The notes under the pieces: model-generated
What the model saw: only the letters and a program-made list of their open reading frames with translations
Databases searched by the model: none
Told to the model about the DNA's origin: nothing
Translations under genes and position numbers: made by a program
In this document: piece by piece, positions 7,552-15,445 of the stretch
Layout: each line of letters starts with the position of its first letter
Numbering within the stretch: position 1 is the stretch's first letter
NCBI GenBank assembly: GCA_021828105.1
Contig: JAKATG010000032.1
Location: 1-64,000, forward strand
Origin: Taklimakanibacter sp021828105
GTDB lineage: Bacteria; Pseudomonadota; Alphaproteobacteria; Rhizobiales; Aestuariivirgaceae
Direction: 5' to 3'
Length of the DNA stretch: 64,000 nucleotides

Positions 7552-9006
7552 ATGTCGACAAGACTTCCGAATACCCTTCCGGCCATCGATGCCCCGGCTG
7601 GATATCGCCGGCGCGATGTTGTCCTTGGTGCCGCTTCATTGACGGCGAGCGCCTTCATGCCGATGACGGCAAAGGCGCAATCCCTCTCTCCGTCCGCAGC
7701 CAGGCCGATTACCCAGGAAGCCTATATCTACGGCTTCCCGATGGTGGACAGCTATCGCGTCCAATATTCCTATTTTGTCGATCGGGGCGGACCCGAATTC
7801 AAGGCGCCGTGGAACACCATTTTCAACAATGCGCGCGTCTACACGCCCGACGACAAGGCCATCCAGACGCCGAATTCGGACACGCCCTATTCCTATGTCG
7901 GCGCCGATCTCAGGGCCGAGCCCTTGGTGTTCACGGTGCCGGAGATCGAGAAGGACCGCTACTATTCGCTCCAGTTCATCGACATGTACACTTTCAATTT
8001 CGCCTATGTCGGCAGCCGCGCCACGGGAAATGCGGCAGGAAATTTCATCCTCGCCGGCCCTGGCTGGAAAGGCGAGACGCCGCCTGGCATCAAGGCGGTG
8101 ATACCGTGTGAGACGCAATTCGCCTTCGTCCTTTATCGCACCCAGCTCTTCGGCCCCGACGACATCGAGAACGTCAAGAAGGTCCAGGCCGGCTACAAGG
8201 TTCAGCCGCTATCGTCCTTTCTGAACCAGCCGAAGCCCGCCCCGGCACCGAAGATCGATTTTCTCAAGCCCTTGAGCCCGGAAGCGGAGAAGACGTCGCC
8301 CGCCTTCTTCACGGTCCTGAATTTTCTGCTGCAATTCTGTCCGACACATCCTTCCGAAACCGAGCTGATGGCGCGCTTCGCCACGCTTGGCATCGGCGCC
8401 GGCAAGACCTTCGATCCGCAGGCGCTTTCCCCCGAGCTTCGCGCTGCCGTCACCGACGGGATGGCAGATGCGTGGAATACCTTCAAGCAATTCAAGAGAA
8501 CCCAGCTCGACACCCACAAGCGCAGCGCCGATTGCTTCGGAACACGCGAGCATCTGAAGGGCAGCTATATCGACCGCATGGCGGGAGCCGTCCTCGGCAT
8601 CTATGGCAATTCGAAGGAAGAAGCCATCTATCCGGTCTACTTCGTCGATTCCCAAGGAAAGCCACTGAGCGGGGCCAAACAATACACCTTGCGTCTCGCC
8701 CCCGGACAATTGCCGCCGGTCAACGCCTTCTGGTCATTGACGCTTTACGCGCTGCCCGCAAGCCTTCTTTCCGCCAATCCGCTCAATCGCTATCTGATCA
8801 ATTCGCCGATGCTGCCGAATCTGAAGACGGACGCGGATGGCGGGCTCACGCTTTACGTCCAGAACCAGACTCCCGGCATGGACAAGGAGTCGAACTGGTT
8901 GCCCGCACCTGCCGGACCGTTTTTCCTCGTCATGCGCCTCTATTGGCCGAAGCCCGAGGCGCTTGACGGCAAATGGGAAACGCCACCGCTTGAGCGCGCG
9001 AAATGA
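7552..9006 (+). CDS. DUF1254/DUF1214 domain-containing exported protein
   Basis: A 484-residue protein with a twin-arginine-type leader (GYRRRDVVLGAASLTASAF near residue 20-40) followed by a typical signal cleavage region. DUF1254 is recognisable at about residues 60-200 (EAYIYGFPMVDSYRV; QTPNSDTPYSY) and DUF1214 near the C-terminus (NAFWSLTLYALPASLLS; RLYWPKPEALDGKW). The family is common in alphaproteobacteria and mycobacteria and has no settled function. The gene is monocistronic, and its ATG lies in a weak ribosome-site context (TGGA). Confidence 0.85.
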   Translation: MSTRLPNTLPAIDAPAGYRRRDVVLGAASLTASAFMPMTAKAQSLSPSAARPITQEAYIYGFPMVDSYRVQYSYFVDRGGPEFKAPWNTIFNNARVYTPDDKAIQTPNSDTPYSYVGADLRAEPLVFTVPEIEKDRYYSLQFIDMYTFNFAYVGSRATGNAAGNFILAGPGWKGETPPGIKAVIPCETQFAFVLYRTQLFGPDDIENVKKVQAGYKVQPLSSFLNQPKPAPAPKIDFLKPLSPEAEKTSPAFFTVLNFLLQFCPTHPSETELMARFATLGIGAGKTFDPQALSPELRAAVTDGMADAWNTFKQFKRTQLDTHKRSADCFGTREHLKGSYIDRMAGAVLGIYGNSKEEAIYPVYFVDSQGKPLSGAKQYTLRLAPGQLPPVNAFWSLTLYALPASLLSANPLNRYLINSPMLPNLKTDADGGLTLYVQNQTPGMDKESNWLPAPAGPFFLVMRLYWPKPEALDGKWETPPLERAK

Positions 9007-9236
9007 GCAAGAGGACAGCCGATGATGGTTTGCGCGCTGACTGTTGGCATCGGCATGTCAGGCCTTGCGGCCCGGCTCGTGCGGTAACTGGATAACAGGA
9101 TGATGATCTTACAAACTGCATAAAAACCTGCGCTTGTTGGCTATCCTTCAAATATAGCGCTTGGTAAATGAGGAACCCCTCGCCTAGAGTTACCCTCGCC
9201 AGAATCGGGATGGCATATTTTTTGAGAGGGTATTCC

Positions 9237-10058
9237 ATGGTTGTCTGTTCAAGCCGCTTCGTGCTGGCCGTTTCTCTTTCGGCCTTGCTCATCGTTGGAC
9301 CTTCCATCGCCGGTCATTCGGATCTGTTGTCCTATGATCAGGCTTTCGCCGAAAAGGGCGGAAATGGCGGGGGCAATGGTGGTGGCAAGGGTGGTAGCGG
9401 CGGAAACGGCGGCGGCGGCAGCGGTGGCGCGCAAGGCAATGCCGGCGCAAGCAGTGCCGGCGGGGGAAGCCAGTCGGCGAATGCCGGCCAGGCGGGCAAG
9501 TCGTCATCGAGCAAGGCGTCCGAAAAGAGCAAGGACAAGAGCCTCGCCAACGAGCTCGGCGCCTTGAATGCGGCGCATGCATCGTCGAAAGCCCTGGCCA
9601 ATGCCTCGCCCAATTCGCGCGTCGGCAAGATCGCCGCTTATAAGGCTGCGAATGACGCCGCGATCGACGCCCAGGCGGAGGCGGACGAGGCCGCTGCCGC
9701 GGCCATCGCGGGCAATCCAGCGGCGGTGGCTGCGGCCGCGGAGACCAAGCTGGCTGCCGACGATCTCGCGGCCAAGCAGCAGACCCTTACGGGCCTGCAG
9801 GTCGCCGGCGCAGATCAGACTGAGATCGACGCCGCGCAACAGGCGGTCGATGACGCCGCCGATGCCTTGGCCGCGGCGCAAGCGACCCAAGCTGCGGCGG
9901 AGGCTGCCGCTATAGCGGCCGACCCAGCCGCGCAGCAGGCGCAAGCCGAAGCCGATGCCGCAGCCGAGGTCGCGAATACCGCGCTCGAGACGGCGGCGAA
10001 CAAGCCGGTAACCCCGGAAGTCAAGGCTGCCGTCGACGCGCTTCTCGCAGGCAAATAA
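9237..10058 (+). CDS. Secreted Gly-rich / Ala-rich low-complexity protein
   Basis: A 273-residue protein of no known family. The start at 9237 is chosen because GAGAGG precedes it and it directly yields a signal peptide (residues 1-28, ending SIAGHS). After cleavage comes a Gly/Asn/Ser-rich tract of about 60 residues built on GGNGGG units, then a long segment dominated by Ala, Asp and Gln with heptad-like spacing (residues 130-265), likely helical or coiled coil. Such architecture suggests an envelope-associated structural protein. Function unknown. Confidence 0.65.
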   Translation: MVVCSSRFVLAVSLSALLIVGPSIAGHSDLLSYDQAFAEKGGNGGGNGGGKGGSGGNGGGGSGGAQGNAGASSAGGGSQSANAGQAGKSSSSKASEKSKDKSLANELGALNAAHASSKALANASPNSRVGKIAAYKAANDAAIDAQAEADEAAAAAIAGNPAAVAAAAETKLAADDLAAKQQTLTGLQVAGADQTEIDAAQQAVDDAADALAAAQATQAAAEAAAIAADPAAQQAQAEADAAAEVANTALETAANKPVTPEVKAAVDALLAGK

Positions 10059-10081
10059 GCCGCGACATCCGAAAAGCTCCG

Positions 10082-10111
10082 TTGTCCCGCGATGCGACCA
10101 TCGCGGGACAA
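10082..10111 (+). terminator. Perfect 13-bp hairpin after the secreted-protein gene
   Basis: TTGTCCCGCGATG (10082-10094) pairs fully with CATCGCGGGACAA (10099-10111) around the four-base loop CGAC. It begins 23 bp after the stop codon. There is no T-tract behind it, so it may be a Rho-assisted end or an mRNA-stabilising hairpin rather than a classical intrinsic terminator. Confidence 0.6.
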
Positions 10112-10212
10112 TGCTGTCCGGCATGTCCTACGCTGTTCATCCCGGCCGCCTGAGGTATAGTCTTTCCGTCGGGGGCGAGACCAGGCTGATGCCGATCCCA
10201 AGGGAGGATGAA

Positions 10213-10689
10213 ATGCAGCGCCGTCTCCTCAAACTACTTTCCGTGTCGCCGGCCGTTTCCTTCGTCATTTTCGCAGCCGGCCTGTTCGCCGTCACCTTGC
10301 CTGCCGGCAGCGCGAAGACAACCCGCCTCGACGTCATCGAGCATGCGACGACCGACACCGTCACCGATACTGGCGCCAAGGGCGACAGCGTGGGCGACCT
10401 CCTGACCTTCGCCAATGAGGTCTTCGACGCGAAGGATGCCCAGAAGGTCGGCACTAGCACCGGCTGGTGCATCCGCACCGTCGCCGGCAAATCCTGGGAA
10501 TGCTTCTGGACGCTGACGCTCGCCGACGGCCAGATCACCGTCGCGGGTCCTTTCCTTGATGCCGGCGACTCCGTGCTGGCGGTCACCGGCGGCACCGGCA
10601 AATATGCCGGCGCTCGCGGCGAAATGGCGCTCCACGCACGGGACGCCAAGGGCAGCGCCTATGACTTCAAATACAGCCTGATCAAGTAA
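10213..10689 (+). CDS. Exported allene-oxide-cyclase-barrel-like protein
   Basis: A 158-residue protein with a signal peptide (residues 1-35, ending PAGSAK). The mature part shows the pattern of the allene oxide cyclase/dirigent-like beta barrel: GTSTGWCIRTV, WECFWTLTLADGQITVAGPF, and VTGGTGKYAGARGEM in the expected order. Bacterial members are of unknown function. The start at 10213 has GGGAGG at good spacing; upstream in-frame methionines lack this. It is convergent with the choline-binding-protein gene, 27 bp apart. Confidence 0.7.
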   Translation: MQRRLLKLLSVSPAVSFVIFAAGLFAVTLPAGSAKTTRLDVIEHATTDTVTDTGAKGDSVGDLLTFANEVFDAKDAQKVGTSTGWCIRTVAGKSWECFWTLTLADGQITVAGPFLDAGDSVLAVTGGTGKYAGARGEMALHARDAKGSAYDFKYSLIK

Positions 10690-10716
10690 AGCGCCTAGCC
10701 CCAGTCCTGCGCAAAC

Positions 10717-11640
10717 CTATTTCAACTTGGCGAGCACCGCCGCCTTGCCGTCGCTGCCGTCCCAGGCGGTGACGCCCGCGAGCCACTGGTCGAGCACGCC
10801 CGGATTCGCCGTGAGCCACATCGTCGCCGATTGCGCGGCATCCTTGTTGGCGAGGATGTCCTCCATCACAGCACCTTCCATCTCGACGGTGAACTTCAGG
10901 TTCTTCAGGAAGCGCGCCACATTGGCGCATTCCTCGCCATAGCCGGAGCGGACCAGCGTATGGATGGTCGCCGGCCCGAAACCGTCCTTCTCGAAACCTG
11001 AAAGATAGCTGATCGGCATCTTGCCCATCACCGGATGCGGCGTCCAGGCGAGGAAGATGATCCAGTTCTTTTTGCCGAGCTCTTTTTCGGCCTGCGCCAG
11101 CATGCCCTGTTCGCTCGACTCGACGAGGCTCCAGTCCTTGAGCCCGTTAGCCGGATCATCGATCTTGCCTTGCAGGATTCGATTGCCGTCATTGCCCGGC
11201 TCGATGCCATACATCTTGCGGCCGAATCTCTCGCCTTGCGCCGCGAGGTCGGCGAGCGACCTGACGCCGGCCTCCGCCACATAGGCGGGCACCACGGGAC
11301 CATAGCCCGCTCCCTCGAGGTTCACGGCAAAGCTCTCGATCGTCTTGGCGTCGAGATAGGGGCGCACCTCGGTGGTCTGGCTTGGCATCCAATTGTCGAG
11401 CCAGATGTCGATCTGCTTGTTCTTGAGGCTTTCAAGGATGACGGGCACGCTCAAGAGCTGGTCCTTCGGCTCATAGCCGAGATGGCGCAGGACCGTCATC
11501 GCCAGGGCGTTCTGCGCGGTATTGTCGGTCCAGCCGCCATCGGCGATGCGCGGCGCGCGGCAGCTGTCGGGCTCCTTGCCGGCGGCTGCCGATGTGAGAA
11601 GCAGAAAGGAAATACCGGCGAGCATGATGAGTTTGAGCAT
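10717..11640 (-). CDS. Choline/glycine betaine ABC transporter substrate-binding protein (ChoX-like)
   Basis: A 307-residue periplasmic protein of the OpuAC/ProX family, closest in pattern to rhizobial ChoX. It has a signal peptide (MLKLIMLAGISFLLLTSAAAG), then SCRAPRIADGGWTDNTAQNALAM (quoted in part), and the IDIWLDNWMPSQ segment that lines the quaternary-amine pocket in this family. GGAGGAG precedes the start. No permease or ATPase gene lies nearby, so it is either an orphan binding protein or it serves a transporter encoded elsewhere. It follows an intrinsic terminator and a repeat, so it must have its own promoter within or after the repeat. Confidence 0.82.
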   Translation of the reverse strand: MLKLIMLAGISFLLLTSAAAGKEPDSCRAPRIADGGWTDNTAQNALAMTVLRHLGYEPKDQLLSVPVILESLKNKQIDIWLDNWMPSQTTEVRPYLDAKTIESFAVNLEGAGYGPVVPAYVAEAGVRSLADLAAQGERFGRKMYGIEPGNDGNRILQGKIDDPANGLKDWSLVESSEQGMLAQAEKELGKKNWIIFLAWTPHPVMGKMPISYLSGFEKDGFGPATIHTLVRSGYGEECANVARFLKNLKFTVEMEGAVMEDILANKDAAQSATMWLTANPGVLDQWLAGVTAWDGSDGKAAVLAKLK

Positions 11641-11660
11641 GGCTGTCTCCTCCTGTGCCA

Positions 11661-11710
11661 GAGCATCGGACCGAAAAGTGCGAAGCGGTTTTCGGGTAAT
11701 CCGATGCGCA
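11661..11710. repeat. Dispersed palindromic repeat (GAGCATCGG family), copy 1
   Basis: The core reads GAGCATCGGACCGAAAAGTG, then a short centre, then GGTTTTCGGGTAATCCGATGCGC, an imperfect palindrome. A second copy lies at 29402-29460. Elements of this form (gagcat...ccgaaaag...cttttcgg...atgctc) are frequent in rhizobial genomes. This copy occupies the leader of the choline-binding-protein gene. Confidence 0.75.
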
Positions 11711-11711
11711 A

Positions 11712-11760
11712 ACAAAAAATAGAGCGCCGGGGCGATTCTATGAGAATCGCCAGGCGCTCT
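11712..11760 (-). terminator. Intrinsic terminator of the hydroxyisobutyrate dehydrogenase-like gene
   Basis: On the minus strand AGAGCGCC (11760-11753) and GGCGATTCT (11751-11743) pair with AGAATCGCC (11739-11731) and GGCGCTCT (11728-11721) around a three-base loop, with one small bulge. The hairpin is followed directly by ATTTTTTG. The stop codon of the dehydrogenase overlaps its first bases. This is a textbook Rho-independent terminator. Confidence 0.88.
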
Positions 11761-12676
11761 ATGTGGCTGTTTCCCAGTGTTTTGGCCAGTTGCCGGGCAC
11801 TCTGAGATCCACTCCCGCCTGTTGCTCGATGGCCCGGCACACGCTGAGTTCGCCTTCACTTCCGCCATAGCGCCGCCGGGCCGCCTCGAACTTGGCGCGC
11901 ACGAGGCGCGTCAGATCCGCATCGACTGTCTGTTCCTCGGCAAGACCGGCGATCAGCGCCAGGTCCTTGCAGCACAGATCGAGCGTGAAGGAGGGATCAT
12001 AGTGGCCGGCGAAGATCGACGGGACGTCATGCCGGCAAACGAAACTGTCGGCGGCGCCTGATTTCATCGCTTCCCACAAGGCAAGCAGATCCACGCCGGC
12101 CTTGCGCGCCGTCACCATCGCTTCGCCGATTGCCGCGGCATGAATGAACCACAACTGATTGGTGACGAGCTTGACGACACCTCCCGAGCCGAGGGGCCCG
12201 ACGAAGATGATACGTCCTGCCGCGCCCAGGATGGGACGGACGCTTTCCACCAGATCGGCGGAACCGCCGGCAAACAAAGTGAGCTCGCCCTTGATCGCGC
12301 CGTCGATCGCGCCAGTGACCGGTGCGTCGATCGTGGAAACTCCCTTGTCGCCGAGAAGTGTTGCCAGATGCCGGAGAAGGCTCGGGCGGTTGGTCGTCAT
12401 GTCGACCCAGACGAGACCGTGCCGCGCCGCTGACAGCAGTCCGTCCGGTCCTGTCACGATGGCCTCCACTTCGGCCGGGCCAAACACCATGGTGATCACG
12501 CAATCGGCATGGGCCGCGCACTCTGCCGGGCTTGCCGCCCATCGGGCGCCCTCCGCGACGAGGGTGTCAGCGGCTTCGGGACGGATGTCGTGGACGGTAA
12601 GCTGATGGCCAGCCCGCAGGATATTGCGCGCGACCGCGCAACCCATCCTGCCCAGCCCAATGAAACCGACTTTCAT
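11759..12676 (-). CDS. NAD(P)-dependent 3-hydroxyisobutyrate dehydrogenase family protein
   Basis: A 305-residue beta-hydroxyacid dehydrogenase. The Rossmann motif is GFIGLGRMGCAVA at residues 4-16; the substrate-binding segment DAPVTGAIDGAIKGELTLFAGG lies near residue 120 (family pattern DAPVSGG); the catalytic lysine is in GGVVKLVTNQ near residue 170. Members oxidise 3-hydroxyisobutyrate, tartronate semialdehyde or related beta-hydroxyacids. The start at 12676 is set by the Rossmann fold; the ribosome site is weak. It is divergent from a LysR gene, which is likely its regulator, and it ends in a strong terminator. Confidence 0.82.
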   Translation of the reverse strand: MKVGFIGLGRMGCAVARNILRAGHQLTVHDIRPEAADTLVAEGARWAASPAECAAHADCVITMVFGPAEVEAIVTGPDGLLSAARHGLVWVDMTTNRPSLLRHLATLLGDKGVSTIDAPVTGAIDGAIKGELTLFAGGSADLVESVRPILGAAGRIIFVGPLGSGGVVKLVTNQLWFIHAAAIGEAMVTARKAGVDLLALWEAMKSGAADSFVCRHDVPSIFAGHYDPSFTLDLCCKDLALIAGLAEEQTVDADLTRLVRAKFEAARRRYGGSEGELSVCRAIEQQAGVDLRVPGNWPKHWETAT

Positions 12677-12775
12677 CTGCGTCGCGCCGCCTCTTATTTG
12701 CCGGCGAGCCTGACCCATGGCTATAGTGAGCACAAGCAAATTGCGTTGATGCCCACCATAAGAGGCGATGATGCG

Positions 12776-13732
12776 ATGAATATCGAAATCAGGCTGTTGC
12801 GCAGTTTTGTCGAGATCTACGAGGCGGGGTCGCTGTCGCGCGCCGCCGTGGCGCTCGGCTGCACTCAGGCAGCGATGAGCATGCGTCTCAAGATGCTGGA
12901 AGACGAGTTGGCGCGCCCGCTCTTCATCCGTCGCCATCATCGGCTGGACCCGACCCCGTTTGCCGCCGATTTCTACGCCAAGGCGCTGGTCGTGCTCGCC
13001 TCTTATGACGAGTTGATCTCGGCCAGCCGAAGCCGCGCCGTCGTCGAACGCGTGCGGATCGGCATACCGGACGATTATGCGCTTGGTTTTTTGCCGGATG
13101 TGATCGCCGCTCTGCTCGGCGCCCAGGCCAGGATCGACTTCGATATCAGATGCGATCTGAGCGCCAATCTTGCCGCCGCCGTAGAGAAGCAGGATCTCGA
13201 CATAGCCATTGCGACTCTCGCCAATCCTCCGGAAACCGCGATCCTGCTCGGCGAGCCGGCGCTCTACTGGGTCGGCAGCGCCGCGCGGGTGATGGATGTG
13301 TCACCACCCATCGCCCTTGCCGCCTATCCTGAGGGCTGTGTCTTCCGCAAGGCGATGATCACCGCTCTGGAAGCCGCCGGTCTCGGCTGGCGCGTCGCCA
13401 TCCAAAGCCGCAATCACGCCGGCATCATTGCCGGCATACGCTCTGGGGCAGCGGTGACGGCCATGGCGCAGGGCACGATACCTGCAGGCCTCGTCTGCAT
13501 CGACGACCCCTACTGTCTGCCGCCGCTCGGCCATGCCCCGATCTACGCGCTGAGAGGCCGCACCGGCATCCGCCACATCGATGAGTTGGAAGCGGCATTG
13601 CATAAAGTCATATCGGCATTCTCCGGCGACGACACTCCCGCCGATCTTACTCGTGATGGAACACTTCCTCCATCGGCGCCCACCATTCGCTTTTCTTGCG
13701 CGACGACAGCGGCACCTGCATCGGGTCGGTGA
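12776..13732 (+). CDS. LysR family transcriptional regulator
   Basis: A 318-residue regulator with the LysR helix-turn-helix at residues 1-60 (LLRSFVEIYEAGSLSRAAVALGCTQAAMSMRLKMLEDEL, quoted in segments) and an effector domain behind it. The ATG at 12776 is used; an ATG 27 bases upstream is possible. The 99-bp gap to the divergent dehydrogenase is the usual LysR target arrangement. The C-terminal tail of about 28 residues runs antisense into the 3' end of the rhamnose mutarotase gene (overlap 13647-13732) and looks unlike normal LysR sequence, so a native stop may have been lost. Confidence 0.85.
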   Translation: MNIEIRLLRSFVEIYEAGSLSRAAVALGCTQAAMSMRLKMLEDELARPLFIRRHHRLDPTPFAADFYAKALVVLASYDELISASRSRAVVERVRIGIPDDYALGFLPDVIAALLGAQARIDFDIRCDLSANLAAAVEKQDLDIAIATLANPPETAILLGEPALYWVGSAARVMDVSPPIALAAYPEGCVFRKAMITALEAAGLGWRVAIQSRNHAGIIAGIRSGAAVTAMAQGTIPAGLVCIDDPYCLPPLGHAPIYALRGRTGIRHIDELEAALHKVISAFSGDDTPADLTRDGTLPPSAPTIRFSCATTAAPASGR

Positions 13733-13976
13733 TGCGCCACCAGTCCTGCATGCGGGGATCGGCGCGCATCAGCGCCATGTCGGCGGCGAAATCCTCTCCA
13801 TGATATTCCCAAGATGCGAAAAGCAGGTTCTCGGGCTCGCGCAGGAAGATCGTATAGTTGCGGATATTGCAGCGGCTGATCAGCGCCAGGATCTCGGGCC
13901 AGACTTGCGCATGGATCCTCTTATATTCGGGGATGACCTCAGGCCTGAGGCCGATGACGAGACCCATTCGCTGCAT
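13647..13976 (-). CDS. rhaM: L-rhamnose mutarotase
   Basis: A 109-residue protein with the whole RhaM/RhaU pattern: RMGLVIGLRPEVIPEYKRIH at the N-terminus, QVWPEILALI with the catalytic-region His-Val-Trp-Pro, NYTIFLRE, LFASWEYHG and MQDWWRITDPMQ. It interconverts alpha and beta anomers of L-rhamnose. It is a single gene here, not beside rhamnose kinase, isomerase or aldolase genes, but the rhamnose-type importer lies 9 kb away. Its 3' end overlaps the convergent LysR gene by 86 bp. Confidence 0.9.
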   Translation of the reverse strand: MQRMGLVIGLRPEVIPEYKRIHAQVWPEILALISRCNIRNYTIFLREPENLLFASWEYHGEDFAADMALMRADPRMQDWWRITDPMQVPLSSRKKSEWWAPMEEVFHHE

Positions 13977-14000
13977 GCGCTGTTCCCTTCCGTTGCACTA

Positions 14001-14013
14001 TGTTATTGTAACA
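14001..14013. promoter_or_regulatory. Candidate operator TGTTATTGTAACA
   Basis: Perfect 5-bp inverted repeat TGTTA-TTG-TAACA located between the divergent rhaM and M24 peptidase genes, 25 bp ahead of rhaM and 65 bp ahead of the peptidase. It resembles operators of GntR-type regulators in general form. Which regulator binds is unknown. Confidence 0.4.
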
Positions 14014-14077
14014 CAAATGGAAACGAGCGGTCAGGGAGTGAGACACGATGACGATGACGCATGCTGAGGAGAAAACG

Positions 14078-15238
14078 ATGGCCAAGGCTCTGCCTTTCGA
14101 TCAGGCAAAGCTCGACGGTCTCATGGACAAGGCCGGGATCGATGTCCTCCTCCTCACCTCCAAGCACAATATCCAGTATCTGCTCGGCGGCTATCGTTTC
14201 TTCTTCTTCGATTTCATGGATGCGATCGGCGTCAGCCGCTATCTGCCGGTGATGATCTATCGCAAGGGCCGCCCCGATCAGGCCGCCTATTTCGGCAATG
14301 GGCTCGAGATTTATGAGCGCCAGCTCGACAAGTTCTGGCCTTCGACGGTCGAGACCAAGTCCTGGGGCACGCTCGATGTGATGCGGCTCGCCGCCGACCA
14401 CCTGAAGAAGCTCGGGCCCATTCGCACCTTGGGGGTCGAGATGGGCTTCCTCCCGGCCGATGCCCATGCCGCCCTGCGTGACGCGGCGCCCAATGTCGAG
14501 ATCGTCGATGCGCTCTTCCCGCTGGAGCGGCTGCGCGCGGTCAAGACGCCGGAAGAGCTCGAGCTCCTCAAGAAGGCGTCGGAAGGCGTCGTCTCATCCA
14601 TGCTCGCGGTCATGGGCGCGCACGGGCCCGGCTCGACCAAGAAGCAATTGGCGGAGGCCTTGCGGCTCGAAGAGGTCAAGCGCGGCCTCACTTTCGAATA
14701 TTGTCTCATCACCGTGGGATCGAGCCACAACCGCTCGCCCTCGCCCGACAGCTGGAACAAGGGCGAGGTGCTCTCGCTCGATTCCGGCGGCAATTATAAA
14801 GGCTATATCGGCGATCTCTGCCGCATGGCCGTGCTCGGCGAGCCCGACCAGGAGCTGAAGGACCTGCTCGCCGAGGTCGACATGATCCAGCAGGCGGCGC
14901 GCAGGCCGATCCGGGCCGGCGCCCGCGGCGGTGACATCTATGTCGAGGCCGACAAGGTGTTCAAGACGGCGCCGCACCGGAACATCATGCATTTCTGCGC
15001 CCATGGCATGGGCATGATCCCGCATGAGGCGCCGCGCCTCACGGGCTCAGGTCCCGTGCCCTATCCCGCCTATGACGAGGATCTGCCGCTCGAAGAAGGC
15101 ATGGTCATCTCGATCGAGACCACTCTGCCCCATCCCAAGCGCGGCTATGTGAAGCTCGAGGACACGGTCGCCGTGACCAAGACGGGCTATGAGCCCTATG
15201 GCGATGGCGGCCGCGGCTGGAATCGCGGCAAGGTCTGA
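14078..15238 (+). CDS. M24 family metallopeptidase (Xaa-Pro aminopeptidase-like)
   Basis: A 386-residue protein with an N-terminal creatinase/prolidase domain (residues 1-140) and a C-terminal pita-bread domain. All five family metal ligands can be seen: the two Asp in LDSGGNYKGYIGDLCRM, His in HFCAHGMGMIP, Glu in MVISIETTLP and Glu in YVKLEDTVAV. It should therefore be a dinuclear metal enzyme, unlike the two M24 proteins at 52-54 kb. The start at 14078 has GAGGAG at ideal spacing; a frame extension of ten codons upstream does not. It probably cleaves Xaa-Pro peptides or an amide; the substrate is unknown. Confidence 0.83.
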   Translation: MAKALPFDQAKLDGLMDKAGIDVLLLTSKHNIQYLLGGYRFFFFDFMDAIGVSRYLPVMIYRKGRPDQAAYFGNGLEIYERQLDKFWPSTVETKSWGTLDVMRLAADHLKKLGPIRTLGVEMGFLPADAHAALRDAAPNVEIVDALFPLERLRAVKTPEELELLKKASEGVVSSMLAVMGAHGPGSTKKQLAEALRLEEVKRGLTFEYCLITVGSSHNRSPSPDSWNKGEVLSLDSGGNYKGYIGDLCRMAVLGEPDQELKDLLAEVDMIQQAARRPIRAGARGGDIYVEADKVFKTAPHRNIMHFCAHGMGMIPHEAPRLTGSGPVPYPAYDEDLPLEEGMVISIETTLPHPKRGYVKLEDTVAVTKTGYEPYGDGGRGWNRGKV

Positions 15239-15247
15239 CCCCTTGCA

Positions 15248-15282
15248 ATCGTGGGCCAAGCCGTGAGATTTGGGAAATATCA
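15248..15282 (+). repeat. Short dispersed repeat, copy 1
   Basis: ATCGTGGGCCAAGCCGTGAG continues into ATTTGGGAAATATCA. A near-copy with one indel and a few changes occurs at 61660-61693. The copy starts 9 bp after the M24 peptidase stop. Nature unknown. Confidence 0.55.
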
Positions 15283-15321
15283 GCGTGGAACATTGCGCTT
15301 GGCCGTGTGACGCTCTGACGT

Positions 15322-15432
15322 GCAAATTCCCTGCTCGAATTGGCAAATTCCCTGCTCGAGATTCTAACCCCTTGATATTGCTGGAGTGGGTAATTTTTTC
15401 AAAAATTCCCTGATATTCCCTGCAAATCCCTG
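15322..15432. repeat. ATTCCCTG repeat cluster
   Basis: GCAAATTCCCTGCTCGA occurs perfectly twice, at 15322-15338 and 15343-15359 (21-bp period). ATTCCCTG recurs at 15405-15412 and 15415-15422, followed by AAATCCCTG at about 15424-15432. The cluster lies in the gap between convergent genes (M24 peptidase and MBL-fold hydrolase). The spacing is too irregular for CRISPR. Confidence 0.65.
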
Positions 15433-15445
15433 AAACGGGCCGTCC

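Noticed and set aside
15322..15432. CRISPR-like array
   Set aside because: The repeat unit is only 8-17 bp with irregular spacing, and there are no cas genes nearby.
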